Shown: one piece after another, positions 1 to 11,209 of the stretch
Layout: each line of letters starts with the position of its first letter
How positions within the stretch are numbered: the first letter of the stretch is position 1
NCBI RefSeq assembly: GCF_002994745.2
Contig: NC_037090.1
Coordinates: 41,316,001 to 41,380,000, forward strand
Direction: 5' to 3'
Origin: Rosa chinensis
Lineage: Eukaryota; Streptophyta; Magnoliopsida; Rosales; Rosaceae
Length of the DNA: 64,000 bases
The notes under the pieces: generated by a model
What the model was told of the DNA's origin: nothing
The model's input: only the letters and a program-made list of their open reading frames with translations
The model's database searches: none
Translations under genes and position numbers: made by a program

Positions 1-65
1 TAGAAGGTCACCAGATCCTTCTAGTACCTGCAAGGTGATTATTACATTGCGCCTCTCTTAATGGT

Positions 66-1687
66 ATGATGGACTTCGATAACCTTCTCAACTTTGAGAA
101 TGACGACCCACTCCTCAACCCTCTGCTAATAAAAGGTGGGTCTTCTCTCTGGCCTCTTCGATTTAGTATTTAGGTTTTCTTGCTTTCTCACTTTACTTTC
201 TTGATTCATTTAATTTTTTTTGTACGAATTTTGCTCTCTTAGAACTTAAAATTTCATTCTTTCTTTTTTGTTCTTGACCTTTTCAACTCTTGAGGTCGAT
301 TGAATGTGATTACTGTTCGAAATTGTCATCGCAGGCAAGTATGTCCGGCCTCAGCCTCGCAAAGACCTCCAATTCATATGGGATGCAAAACCCTCTTCCC
401 AACCCCAATAGGTAAGTTTACCTTTCACTGTTTCATTATTCTAGGTTTTTCGTTTTCTTGGGAAACAATTAGATTCTAAGGTTTTTAACTTCATTTCTTG
501 TGAACCCACAAAATTTTTGCTCTGTTTTATAGTTGGGTTATGCTGATTTTTCCATAAAGGAGTTTCCTTTGTGTCTTATCTTTGGTGGTCTTGATGTTTG
601 GTTTAGTGTATTGAACAACTTGATTTTTATGCTCTAGCTATGCTCAAGTTAAATTCCAGAGAAAAAAAAAAAGTTCCCAATATCTGTTGGTATTCAATCT
701 ATTATTTGTATTGCTGTTGTGGATTCTGTATTGGTGTAAGGTTAATAGCTGGGAGGAAAGTTTTGGCAATGGGGATGAAGGGTTTGTGTTGGTTTTCTCT
801 GTGTAATGCTAGTTATCCTTTGTGCTACTGTTGAATTTTGTGCTGCTGTTGCATAACAACTTTAAATTATGTTTTTAGTCATGGAATGGATAGATTCTTT
901 ATGTGTTAAACCAAAGAACATGTGTGTACTTGAAGCTAATTTGTTGAGTTTCAACGAATCTTCTTTTACTGGAAATAATGGGCACGACAATTCCTGGATA
1001 TTAATTTGATTAAAATATGGACTTCCTGGATGTTATGAATGCTTTGTGAATGATGTATTTCTTATGTCAATACAGTTATTTTTGGTAATGACTTAATAAT
1101 TTTTTTTGATTTTCTTGTGGGGCAAGTAAATGTTTAGGCACTTAGTCTTTGGCTTGATAGTTCTCTTTCTTGCTTTCTTGTATTGTCCAGCTTTTCATTT
1201 GGAATAATACATTACTGCACAAATGCCTATTGCAGGTGCACATCTCTTTGGCAAGAGACAAGCACATGTGGGTGACGTGGGTCACTGGTGATAGATCTGC
1301 TCCTTCAATTGTTGAATATGGAACATCATCGGGAAAATACGGCTCCGTAGCTCAAGGAGAAAGCACTTTGTATAGTTATATGATCTATAAGTCTGGACTG
1401 ATACACCACGCAATTTGCAGCCTCGGTGGGATACCTTTGGTGAGTTGGTTCAGCCACTTGCAAGTGCAAGGCCATGGATGGTAACCCAGGGAAACCATGA
1501 GAAGGACAGTATACCATTCTTGAAGGATGGGTTTGAATCCTATAATTCTAGGCGGAAAATGCCGTATAAAGAGAGTGGATCTAGCTCGAATCTTTATTAC
1601 TCCTTTGAACTTGCAGGTGCTCATATTATCATGCTTGGCTCGTATATTGATTATGATAAATATTTAGATCAATACAAGTGGTTAAAG
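66..1687 (+). pseudogene. purple acid phosphatase gene fragment (PAP20/22-like)
   Basis: Plant purple acid phosphatases are secreted dinuclear metal phosphoesterases. Three exon-like blocks are visible: 66-135 (ATG at 66, donor GTGGG at 136), 335-411, and 1236-1687. The phases fit across the first intron and give RPQPRK, and the third block opens with VHISLARDKHMWVTWVT, typical of the fibronectin-like N-terminal domain. Near 1428 the sequence jumps directly to WDTFGELVQPLASARPWM, so roughly 80-90 residues that should hold the first metal ligands (DxG and GDxxY) are missing. QGNHEKDS, which holds the GNH ligand motif, is present. After DQYKWLK a donor-like GTTAGT follows and no further exon is seen, so the VxxH and GHxH motifs are absent. 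Exon 2 ends in TAG (409-411) where relatives have the second Gln of PQQVHISL. It cannot encode an active enzyme. The family call is firm; the subgroup and the first exon are inferred. Confidence 0.8.
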
Positions 1688-2566
1688 GTTAGTTGCTTCT
1701 TCTTTCTTGTCAGAAGGAATCCTATTTATCTGCTACATTAATTTATAGACATTAATAAAATACTTCGATTCATATTCTTGCTTAGCATTCATAAATGATA
1801 TCTTCTATATTATAGATGTTTAGGTTATGCCACATACTCAACTCATATAAATCCTGACCGCCCTGCTTTGCTTTTGGAGTGTAGTATCATTGCCTAGATC
1901 TGTTGATTGTGCTGGATAACATGTGCATATGGTGTACCCTTTCACATATAACCTATGTTGATCTTACCTTTCTAAAAACTCAAAGAAGTTGTATACTTGG
2001 TAGTATGTATCCACATATACTAAAGCAAGTAAACTCATTCCAATAAAGATAAGGAGTACGGTAGTAAAAAGCTTTGCAGCCTGAACTGCGGAAATAATCA
2101 AACACATATAAAAAAGGAAATATATGGAGATTAATCCATTTTGGGAGCTGGTCCAAGTGTAGCCCTTTAGCACATCAGCTTCAACCTTATTTCCTTGGTT
2201 ATAAGTAAGAAGTTCTCAATGTTAATCAGAGAGCAAGCCTTGCATTTATCTAATTCAACTTGCATATGTGGAAGAGGCTGGTGATCTGTACAGGGGAGAA
2301 ATGGAGGACTCAGAAATGTATAGAGTTTGATAATGGAAGAATTAGAGAAGAGAAATATAACTAATGCATACACCCTTGACTATCAGGTCCGCTTATTTTT
2401 CAGTTCAACTTTACTCTAATTTTAGTATCTTTGGTACTGTTAAGATCCTCAGGTTTCACACATTAGGAAACTGACCATGTTACATATGTAGACATGAACC
2501 TAATGATGTTAATACTGCTGTCTTTTCCAGTTTCATTGATTGACTTGCTTTTCTATCAAATTGCAG
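1688..2566. other. AT-rich non-coding stretch between captured exons
   Basis: No recognisable coding similarity was seen on either strand. Short open frames exist but have no family features. It probably consists of intron or flanking DNA carried along with the neighbouring fragments. Confidence 0.4.
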
Positions 2567-2641
2567 TGAAGTTGATCCCATATTAGCCTCCTTCTCTGGA
2601 GGAGCTGTTGGAGTGATCTTAACACTGACGGTGGCTGAGAA
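2567..2641 (+). pseudogene. single exon resembling ORANGE (OR) chaperone-like protein
   Basis: A short exon with acceptor TTGCAG before 2567 and donor GTGAGT at 2642 encodes EVDPILASFSGGAVGVI followed by LTLTVAEK. The run DPI-ASFSGGAVGVIS is the conserved stretch at the start of the second half of ORANGE/OR-like plastid proteins, just before their DnaJ-type zinc-finger domain. That zinc-finger part (CxxCxGxG repeats) is not found downstream, and no upstream OR exon was seen, so this is one isolated exon. In intact OR proteins the function is stabilising phytoene synthase and promoting chromoplast formation; this fragment can do neither. The match rests on about 20 residues, hence moderate confidence. 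Confidence 0.55.
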
Positions 2642-4693
2642 GTGAGTTTATTGTATTTTGGTACATTTGTACGGCTTTCACATTGACAAAATATGATATG
2701 GAAATTATGTTAGGAAGAAACATGAGATTATATACAGAAGGATAAATACGTGGCCCGATTGCAAAGTCCTGTGTAGGTATGGAGTGAGTGGATATTCTGC
2801 ATTAAATTTTTTTCCAAAGGGAAACAAGGATGGTGAAGAGTGTGGAGGAGGCTGAGATTTAGAAGATTTTGTAAATGTCATCAATGAGAAATGTAGGACG
2901 AGCAGAGATGTGAAAGGGCAACTTACTTCCAAAGTTAGTAACAGTTTAACCAATGAACATGCCTCATCAGTTTCTTTATCAATCATAGGTGTATAATTGG
3001 TAGAAAAGTAAATTTAAATTTTGTTTCTTTATATGGAATTTGATGGTTTTTAGGTTTGATTCTATGGTTGTCTCTCTGCCTTTGCTTTGTTCTTTTGGCT
3101 ACTTTTAGTTTTGATTTGAAATCTTCAGCCAAGACATTAACATTGATTTTGGTAATTGGTCAAGTTTTGATTACTTTGTCTGTTTTTATGTTGATAAGCA
3201 AAGCTTTTTCATCTTTGGGTTTTTCGGCGCCGGTAGCTGGGTAGCATTATCCCTGAAAATTGATTAATAGTCTTTTAAGAACCATTTGGATGACTGTTAT
3301 AAATTATCATAGCTTTTACCATAAGTTTCTCTAAACGATTACCCTACTTCTTTTCTATGCTCTAGCTTTGTTGCCTATGTTTTTCTTTGCATCTTTCAGG
3401 TGACGCTAACTTTATAATTCTTTGGAGACTTTGAAGAAAAAAAAGAAGGAATTTTAGCAGAGTAGAGAGAACCCAATGATAGTACTGTTCCTCTTTCAAG
3501 TCTTGGTTGACAGTGTTCCACTAGTTGCCACAACTTGCTTTCTCTGCTGCTCTGTAAAGAAAATCCAAACTCCCAAGTCAAGGTAAAGCAAATCTTCAAT
3601 CTTTTAGTTTCTTCCCATGGTTATCTTTACTGGGTTGTGACCTATTCTGTTTTTTGCTTCAAGCCACTAATGAGAAATAAGGCTGAAATAATGTCTCTTG
3701 ATACTTCATTTTTGTTTTCTGTGATAATTCTATATGAGTTTGGCTATCAATCATTGCGGTGGTTACAGCATTAATAAGTCTTTCAATAGATTTTGATATG
3801 ATATTTGGCTAATAATCTATTATGTTTATTTTAGCTATTCTTAGGATCGCTTTCCATTAACATAAAAGAATCCTTTTTATGGAAGTTAAGGTTGAATTCT
3901 GTTGTTGTATGTTCTTTAAGTATGCTGGCGTTTTGATTATTAAAAGTCGTGCTCTTGATTTTATATGTTAGACTGTTAGTATAGATTTAATGTGTAGATG
4001 CACTAATACAATCTAGCACAATTGTTCCTCAATTTTTTTTTTTATTATTTTTTCTTTAAGGTTGATATATGGCTCCTGTCGGAGTGCTGAAGAGACATTC
4101 TACACCTTAGTATGTTTGCCAAGATTCTACACCATTGGTAAAGAATAATAATTAACACATTTGTAAATGCCATAGTAGTTAATAGCCTTTGTTCGTTGCT
4201 TAAAAAATTGCAAAAGGTACGTTGCTGTTTCTGTATTGGTTTTTCTCCCCTTTTTCTAACATTGAGAATATCTTTACTCTTCAAAATTTTCCCATTTTTA
4301 GGAGTCGGTTGTTGTTTTAGCACAATTCAAAAGTTTAGATTTCTTTCTTCCATTACATACTTCTAATTCAATGACAACACTAACTTCCGCAGCAAAGCGC
4401 GGGCATAGTTTCTAGTTCAGTACGAGAGGTGGGTTGTTTCTTTTATCCAGAATTGCAATAATATTGGTGTATATATATTTTAGTCAACAATGTGAAAGTC
4501 TATAGGCTGTACTATGTGACATAAGGCTTGGAAATCTTCAATAGCATGAGATGTGATTGTTTTCTTTTGGGATTTACTGCTGCCAATATATGTTAGTTCA
4601 TAATCGTTTACATAGAGTTGATTTTGTAGTTGCTGTTAAGTATGAGATTGTAGATCCAAGTACCACATCAATTATGGGATTTGTTTGTTACAG
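2642..4693. other. intergenic/intron-like stretch with one hydrophobic open frame
   Basis: Mostly AT-rich. An open frame at 3056-3244 (+) encodes a 62-residue, very hydrophobic peptide with two possible membrane segments, preceded by TTTTTAG, so it may be an exon of an unidentified membrane protein. Around 3430-3585 another possible exon ends in AAGTCAAG before GTAAAG. I could not assign either to a family. Confidence 0.35.
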
Positions 4694-4778
4694 AAATCCG
4701 GAGGAGATCCCATGGGGTTAGTTTGGCACCGATATTGTTGAGGAGTCTACTGGAGTATTCACTAACAAGGACACCTAA
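4694..4778 (+). pseudogene. glyceraldehyde-3-phosphate dehydrogenase exon fragment
   Basis: After the acceptor TTACAG the exon encodes RNPEEIPWG, a stop, then FGTDIVEESTGVFTNKDT. This matches the conserved NAD-binding-domain stretch of GAPDH (NPEEIPW-G-ESTGVFTDKDKA) found in cytosolic and plastid forms. The codon after PWG is TAG (4719-4721) where relatives have Glu (GAG), a single-base nonsense change. The catalytic Cys region and the rest of the enzyme are absent. It lies on the same strand as the neighbouring phosphatase, ORANGE-like and permease fragments, although the four source genes are unrelated. The family assignment is good because STGVFT is diagnostic. The pathway of the parent gene is glycolysis. 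Confidence 0.75.
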
Positions 4779-4932
4779 TTTGATTCACACTACATGTTTT
4801 TCATGCTGTGAAGTGTTAACTGTATCTTCTCTACTACTACTTCTTGCTTATCACTAAGAGATTTATGAGATTGTTATTTATATTACTAGCTTGCAATTGA
4901 GCTTCATGAATTGGATGTTTGATTTGTTTCAG

Positions 4933-5115
4933 ACTTTGTTCAAGACTCTTGCAATATCATTCTCGACATTGACATTCTTCACCGGAATCACTCCTTTGTA
5001 TGGTTCTAGCCTTGTATATGCAAGTCCTGCAAGCCTTCTATGGGGTTGGGTGGTAGTATCATTTTTCACCTGGTTTGTTGGACTTACCATGGTGGAGATC
5101 TGCTCTTCTTTCCCG
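4933..5115 (+). pseudogene. BAT1/GABA-permease-type amino acid transporter exon fragment
   Basis: Acceptor TTTCAG precedes 4933 and a GTTAAT donor follows 5115. The 61-residue product starts TLFKTLAISFSTLTFFTGI, continues TPLYGSSLVYASPASL, and ends WGWVVVSFFTWFVGLTMVEI then CSSFP. This is the first transmembrane region of the plant bidirectional amino acid transporter/GABA permease group (APC superfamily), where LFKTLAISFS...GITPLYGSSL and VEICSSFPT are conserved. Two hydrophobic segments are visible of about twelve in the intact carrier. The following exon (TGSLYFW in relatives) is missing; the next AG at about 5216 leads into unrelated sequence. No stop lies inside the fragment, so this is a truncated captured exon, not a decayed full gene. 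Confidence 0.85.
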
Positions 5116-5389
5116 GTTAATCCCTTCTCTTCTCACTTTTAATTCCTTGCATGTTTATATTTCAATATTTTGTTGTTGCATACCTTGCTAAATTTCTGTG
5201 TTTGTGTTGTCTGCAGATTGCAAGAATTATATAGAACAATGGCTGTCTTCTTTTCAAAACTCTGATGCCTCAATTAGCTGATATCTCTGGAGGATTATTC
5301 ACTTGAAGAATCATAGCTATTATATAATTGGCTAAATTAAAGCTTTTGCTATACTTAGTCACTCTAGATTAGTATAGTTGCTCCAGATA

Positions 5390-6180
5390 GTAGTTTTTTT
5401 GTCTTATGAGTTTATTGAGCTGATGCTCATTAGGTTTATGTATGAAACAATTGTGGATGTATATGTTGACTGTAATGATAAATTGAATAATAACAAAATG
5501 AAATTCAAATATGTTGTTGGACATATCTAAGAACAACAGAAACAAGAAAAAATATGTTGTTACTTGTGCACTCAAACAACAGAAAATTGTCATCTGAAAT
5601 AAAAAGCAACGACAAAATGAAATCCAAATATGTTGTTGGACGTATCTAAGAACAACAGATACAAGAAAAAATATGTTGTTACTTGTGCATTCAAACAACA
5701 GAAAATTGTCATCTGAAACAAAAGGCAATGACAAAATGAAATCCAAATATGTTGTTGGACGTATCTAAGAACAACAGATACAAGAAAAAATATGTTGTTA
5801 CTTGTGCACTAAAACAACAGATAAATGTTATTGTAGGCCACTAAAGATGATAGATAAATGTAATCTGAACTGAATGCTAATGACAGTTAACTGTTATTAG
5901 AATTTGAATAAAAAAACACTAAACTATTATTATAAGTCCATTCAGACAACATATAGGATTTCATATCTTCTACTTTGGTGCATTCAAACCACAGAAATCT
6001 GTCTTTGGAATAAGCATTAGATCACAGAAATTACAAGGAACTGTTATTTGTTTTCAGATCACATCACATTTATCTGTCGTCTGAATTCACTAATACACAG
6101 CTAACTCATGTCTTGATTTCATCAGACAATAGAAGACCTAAAAACTTTCTCCTCTGCAACTTCGGCTCTCTCTCCACTCC
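5390..6180. repeat. 119-bp tandem array with ACAACAGA/TGTTGT motifs (CACTA-like subterminal region)
   Basis: A 119-bp unit is repeated about 2.7 times: TGTTGTTGG recurs at 5512, 5631 and 5750. Each unit contains AACAACAGA and TATGTTGTTAC in opposite orientations. Looser copies of the same motifs continue to about 6110 (ACCACAGAAATCTG, TATCTGTCGTCTGAATTC). Dense short motifs in both orientations are typical of subterminal regions of CACTA (En/Spm) elements. The same motif class occurs at 54.9-55.45 kb, where a real CACTA-type end is present. No CACTA terminus was found here; the array runs up to a solo LTR. Confidence 0.6.
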
Positions 6181-8197
6181 TGATAGGTGCATTTTAATGC
6201 AATGTTTTAATAGTTATTTCCTCATATTTTACTTAGTTATTTCCTTAAATAAATCAATTTTAATAAAGTTTCTATTTGTAGGTACCTTGGAGCAAATGGA
6301 GAAGAAATGAGCTTAAAGGCACATGAGAAGTAAGGGAACGTTGGAAATGATAGAGGAAAGGCACGAGGGCTGCAGAAATGAGCTGAAAAGAAGAAATGAA
6401 GTTTTCCTGGTCCAGCCAAGAAATCCTGATCTGACCAGGAAATCCTGGTCTGACTAGGAAACTCAGTCAAAGCAAGAATTCTAGGACAACTAGGAAACAT
6501 GATCGGAGAAATGAAGAAAAATGGTGAAAAATGCAAAGTCCTTGTTGGACTAGGAAACCTACTCTTTCCAGGAAAAGGAATCCTATTGACACAAGGAGTC
6601 CCAGTTGAACTAGGAAAGCAAAAGAAGATTCCAGAAGGTTCAAGAACATTTCATGTGAAAAGCCCTAATTGGACTAGGAGTCCTGATGACACTAGGATAC
6701 CTGGGTGAACTTGGAGAGCCCATGAAGAAGCTCAAAACGTTCTCTACAAAGGTGAAATGGATTGGGAGTCATTTTTGACAAGGAAATATTGTTAAAAATC
6801 AAATTTGGAGTCTGTATTAGACATATACTGATTTTGGCCGAATTTCAAGAATATATTTGGATAATGACATCTCAATTAAATCCTAAATGCATCTAGACAT
6901 GATCATGGCCAAAGAGAAACTTCTACAGATAATGAAAGAGAATTTCAAGGGATTGCAACAAGCAGAAAGGTTGAAAACAGGTCAAGATACATTCCTTGAT
7001 GTCCACATTCATTCTTGGCCGAAATTGAAGAGATAAATCAGAAATTATTCATTTAAATTCGGCAAAAAATATAATCTCCCTTAAATCAAGGTGTTAATTT
7101 GGAGGCTTCTCATTGGTTGGATGACATAGCAAACCTAACGTGGAATTAATTCATTGGTTGGAGCTATATGGTGCAACCAGATAATTCCTAGAAATTAAAA
7201 GAAGGATCCAGAAGCCCCAGACATCTCCTATATATAGATGCACCCTGCAAGCCTCATACATAACTTCTCCCATAATTCTAAACACCAAAAATTCTCTCCA
7301 TTCTCTAGTCTTCAGAAGCTCTGTGTCTTAACCAAGGAGGAGGAGAAGTCATGCAAATACCTCAAGATCCTAGCCGCCATCCACCCTTGGTCATCCCTAG
7401 AAGACTGCTTGCTTTCAGGGATCTTCAAGTTCTTCGTCTCAAGGCTTTGTCATTCATCTTTCATGGTGTATTTCATACGTTCTTTTGTTTTCCTTTGTTT
7501 GATTCGTAGAGTTATAAATTCTAGTTAACATGACGTTAAGGGCAAAGTTTAAAGCCCATTTATATGTTTTGAAATAAAATTGTGAGTTCTATATGTTGAT
7601 TTCTATGTTGCTGATGTGAGATTGCTTGATTGATTTTGGATTACAGAAAACTTTTGCATGTTTGTGTTCTTTGGTGGCCAACTTAGGATATATGCATGTA
7701 ATTGGTACTAGATTTAAGTAAACAATTCATCTAATAGTTTTGTGAACCTATTTCATAAGTAGTAAAGGCTTTGGACAAAAGTTGAAATCAATTAAGGAGG
7801 ATTGCAAATAGATGAACTTTTTCATACTAGGTTGTGCACTTTGGTTGACATCCTTTCTTTGTTCTTCATGCATTGAATGTGTTCTTGATTAGCTAGCTTT
7901 CTAGACTATGATTGAATGTTCAATAGGTTTAATTTAGGTGCTTTCACTTAGATTAAATATTGAAGGAAAGTAAAAAATGGGAAATCGTTTGCTGATTAAC
8001 GTTTCACATGGTCAACTTCTTTCTCATGATATAGATAATCAACTGTAGGATTTGTAATTGGATTTCTTGCATGTGGATATCGTTTTGATCTTTGTTCCTT
8101 GCGTTCCACCCTTGTATATGTATTTTACATTTTTATTTTTGTTTCTTTATGTTTTTTTATTACAAAATCCTAGATCCCCCCCCTCTTTACGTTAACT

Positions 8198-8238
<41 letters not shown>

Positions 8239-8407
8239 TCATTCTTTGTTTTATTTTTGTAAATAATACTTCATATTTATATTAATTCTTTATTTGTTTA
8301 TGCAATTATAAGTGTATTCTCAATCCCCGGCTTGAACGATCCTTACTTATTCTATACTGAGAACTACATTTTGCAGGGTTAAATTGCGTGCTACTTTTAG
8401 CATATCA
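6181..8407 (+). mobile_element. solo LTR, family alpha (TGATAGG...TATCA)
   Basis: Starts TGATAGGTGCATTTTAATGC and ends CTTTTAGCATATCA, so TGATA/TATCA form the short terminal inverted repeat of an LTR. The flanks are ACTCC before and ACTCT after, a 4-of-5 match that could be a worn 5-bp target duplication. A TATA box (CTATATATAG) lies near 7229. Motifs such as GGACTAGGAAACCT and GGAATCCTA recur at 6400-6700. A (TA)n run sits near 8200-8235. There is no primer site or coding domain, so it is read as a solo LTR left by recombination. The start is closely similar to the sequence from 62625. The lineage is uncertain; this end type is common in large Ty3/gypsy elements. Confidence 0.75.
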
Positions 8408-10571
8408 ACTCTGGCCACCAAACGATGCCCAACCGGCACCGTTTGACTCGTCTCACCTCTAGGCCACACCCACGGTGGTATTTCACTGCATCATGGCCGG
8501 AAAATGAAGACCCAAGCCCGAGAGCACCACGGTGCCGATTTAGGTCAACGCCCCGTTCTCCAAATTCCGGCCACCATAGCCTGCCAAACTTGGTCCATTA
8601 GAAGCACCTCAAGACGTAGATGATGCTCCCCAAAGATCGTGTAGAGAATTGAAGCGTAGAGGAAGAAACGAAGGTTTGAAAATCTGGCCACTATTTACGA
8701 ATCGGGGTCTACGGTTTTCTTAATTGTTGAGGTAGTTCTAGTTGTTTGCTAGACTTGGTGTAGTTGAGAAAAATGCTACAGAGGTTGAGACGAAACTGCT
8801 GCCAAAATTTGGTGGCCATTGGAGGTGGTGGCTGGTGAAGCGTGTGGCCCATGTGCTGCCACTGTGGGTGGCGCGTTGAGACGAGTAAAGCATGTTTCTG
8901 GCTTTGATTTTTGGCTAGTTAAATCCTATAATTGTTGTAGAGGTTGAATATATAATTTTGGTGAATTTTGGAGAAGTTTGACATTGATTGTAAATTTTCG
9001 AAGTTTGGAGTTTCGGATGTCGATTTGTGGGAATCCGACCTTCAGATTTCCCTTATTTCCTCTATAGAATACTTTAATTGACGGATTGATATTAGTGGTG
9101 AAGTTTTGCTTGAATCTGAAAAGAAATGGAGATGTTGGTTTACGTGGGGTTTTCGGGTTTCGTTTTTAGAATCTTATTTATTTGTCGAATTGTTGTTTAC
9201 AGAATATAATCAAAGATCCTTACACTTGGGTACCACGTTAGTCGTATACTGTGAGTGGACTTTTGTTTTAAACAATGATGCATGCGGTTATTTTTCCCGA
9301 ATTATTGTTTTAAGTATTTACCATTATATTATAACTGGAGCATATATTGAGTTCGGAAATTGACTTCGGGTTATTTAGTGAATTTTCACTTTCAGAGTTT
9401 GTTTATGATTCATTTCGGTTACATTTGCGGAAGTGGATTTTGTATTACTATTTTGTGTGATTTTGAGTTCCGATGATTTATCTCCGATTTATGACTATTA
9501 TTTCGACTTATGTTTTGTTGACGGATTTATGAGTATTCTTTTGGAGTGTGGGACACGTCGTGATTTATCTGTTTATCTTGAGATTTTCAGAGTACAGTTG
9601 GGAATCATACTTGTGTTTCCATTTGCGAGATTTTGGGGAAGCTTTACTTGTTTTTCGGTTTTCTATTGTTTTCTTCACCATTGGTCGATTTATTTAGTTC
9701 TCCTCCTCACGTGGGTGTAGTCGAGCATTATTAGTACTCCTCCCTACTTACTATGTGTTTGTGGGTGAGTAGAGCATAGAGCCTGGGAGGTTCCGACCGA
9801 GCTTGGGAGGCTTCCTTCATTGCATGGTGATATTTTCTTCCCCATATCCTTCTGCTAGTTTATTAGTGGGACTAGTCTGATCTTGTTTAACCAGCGGGGC
9901 TGATCTTATTCTCTTGAGTATCGGAGTTTCAATCTTTTACTTGGTTGTTGTGACTAGCGGGGCTAGGCGGTTTTTCTTGAGCTGAACATCAATCGGTTTG
10001 TGTTCCTTAATTGTTGCATGCATCAGGTTTTTAAAGAAATAAATGTGGAAAAGTATAAACTCCTTTTGTTTTACAATTACTTTCTTTTATTTTTGTCCAC
10101 TCACGCTAACGTTTTTATCTACTTTTCCCCTGGGCCCTTCGGTTTCATTTGCCCAGTCTGCAGAGTAGCTGGTTTGGCATAGTAGGATTTAGGGCATAGC
10201 ATCTACTACTGTTGTTTTCATATTGTAGGTTAATCGCTGAACCTACTAGTATTATGAAATCTTTTTCTCTTTTAGATTGCTCTAATAACCTGTGGGACAA
10301 ATGTTGTAAAGATTGGGAGTTGCACTTGTGTATTTGGTTTATGTTGTATGGTTCGTTTTTCAGTTGTTAATTGTGGAGTTGTTGTGATTTGGGGAGCAGG
10401 GCGGCTCTAGAAGAATAAGGATGACTTATTAGAAGTGTGAATGTGTTTCTACAGGTTTTGGGTGGTCCATTTTAGGGGTGACTTTGCCGAATTTTTGGTA
10501 GAGTTATTCCTAAGGTGAGCCCCACAGGGCCACCTCAGATTTCAGGGTGAAATTCGGGGCGGATCCTGTCA
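8408..10571 (+). mobile_element. truncated LTR of family beta
   Basis: This is the same family, in opposite orientation, as the solo LTR at 59335-61787. Shared blocks include CTTACTATGTGTTxGTGGG, GACTAGCGGGGCTAG, and the 3' end, which here reads GGGGCGGATCCTGTCA, ending at 10571. The 5' part of the family, starting TGTAACGTCCCGAAC with its TATA region, is absent; the preserved sequence begins in the GC-rich transcribed part right after the family-alpha LTR. The open frames inside (for example 9106-9363 and 9433-9720) have no family features and are treated as chance. Confidence 0.75.
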
Positions 10572-10812
10572 TAAATGCCTCTTTGTGGCTGCTGAATGTG
10601 TCAATTCGGTTCCTTGAATTGATTTGCTAATCTTACTAGAGTTGTCTTGTAGGAATTCATTAGATAAAAACAAAGACTCAATCTCTACATAACGCAAGTT
10701 GGATCTCAAAAATATTCCTTCAAAATCTGTCAAATCACCATGAAGAACAAAAAGAACAACTATGACTACAATTGAAAATAAATAGAGGAATTGAAAAATA
10801 AATATCTAAATT
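10572..10812. other. short non-coding flank of the copia insertion
   Basis: AT-rich, with no recognisable feature. It ends in AAATT, which is one half of the copia target duplication. Confidence 0.5.
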
Positions 10813-11005
10813 TGTAAAAGTAAAAATGGATTGGAATTGGTCTACTCATTTCATTTATAACCCCTTTATATAGGGATAGGATTACAACGGAAATATCAAT
10901 TACATTGATGATACTAAATGCTGATTGAGTTGTGATTTGTGATTGCTTGATTCCCTCTTCGTCTGTTTCTTTGACGAAGGCACATAATGTGCTTTTCCTT
11001 TAACA
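10813..11005 (-). repeat. copia 3' LTR (193 bp)
   Basis: On the minus strand it begins TGTTAAAGGAAAAGCACATT and ends in CTTTTACA. A TATA box (CCCTATATAAAGG on the minus strand) lies at about 10860-10872. It is the partner of 24491-24683. Confidence 0.93.
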
Positions 11006-11017
11006 CTCCCCCTTGTG
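11006..11017 (-). other. polypurine tract of the copia element
   Basis: The minus strand reads GCACAAGGGGGAG immediately before the 3' LTR (TGTTAAAGG). A purine run directly against the LTR is the plus-strand priming site. Confidence 0.8.
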
Positions 11018-11209
11018 CCAAATCAAAGACGAAATGGTGCATGAGTTGTTGCCTCACTAAAAACCTTGCCAAGTAACAATAAAATCCTGTGGGACAAAAA
11101 TACACCTTGGTCGAAGGAAAAGAGCACAAAGCACCTTCTACATTTGAGAATGACATGTGTGTGTTAGACTCTCCCTGACGTCTACACCTCCCCCTGATCT
11201 TTACATTAA

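Noticed and set aside
1..5300. Calling the phosphatase, GAPDH or permease blocks as working genes
   Set aside because: Each lacks most of its exons and catalytic residues; two have in-frame stops.
9106..9720. Two hydrophobic frames between 9.1 and 9.7 kb
   Set aside because: Within the truncated family-beta LTR; the homologous copy at 59335-61787 does not keep the frames.
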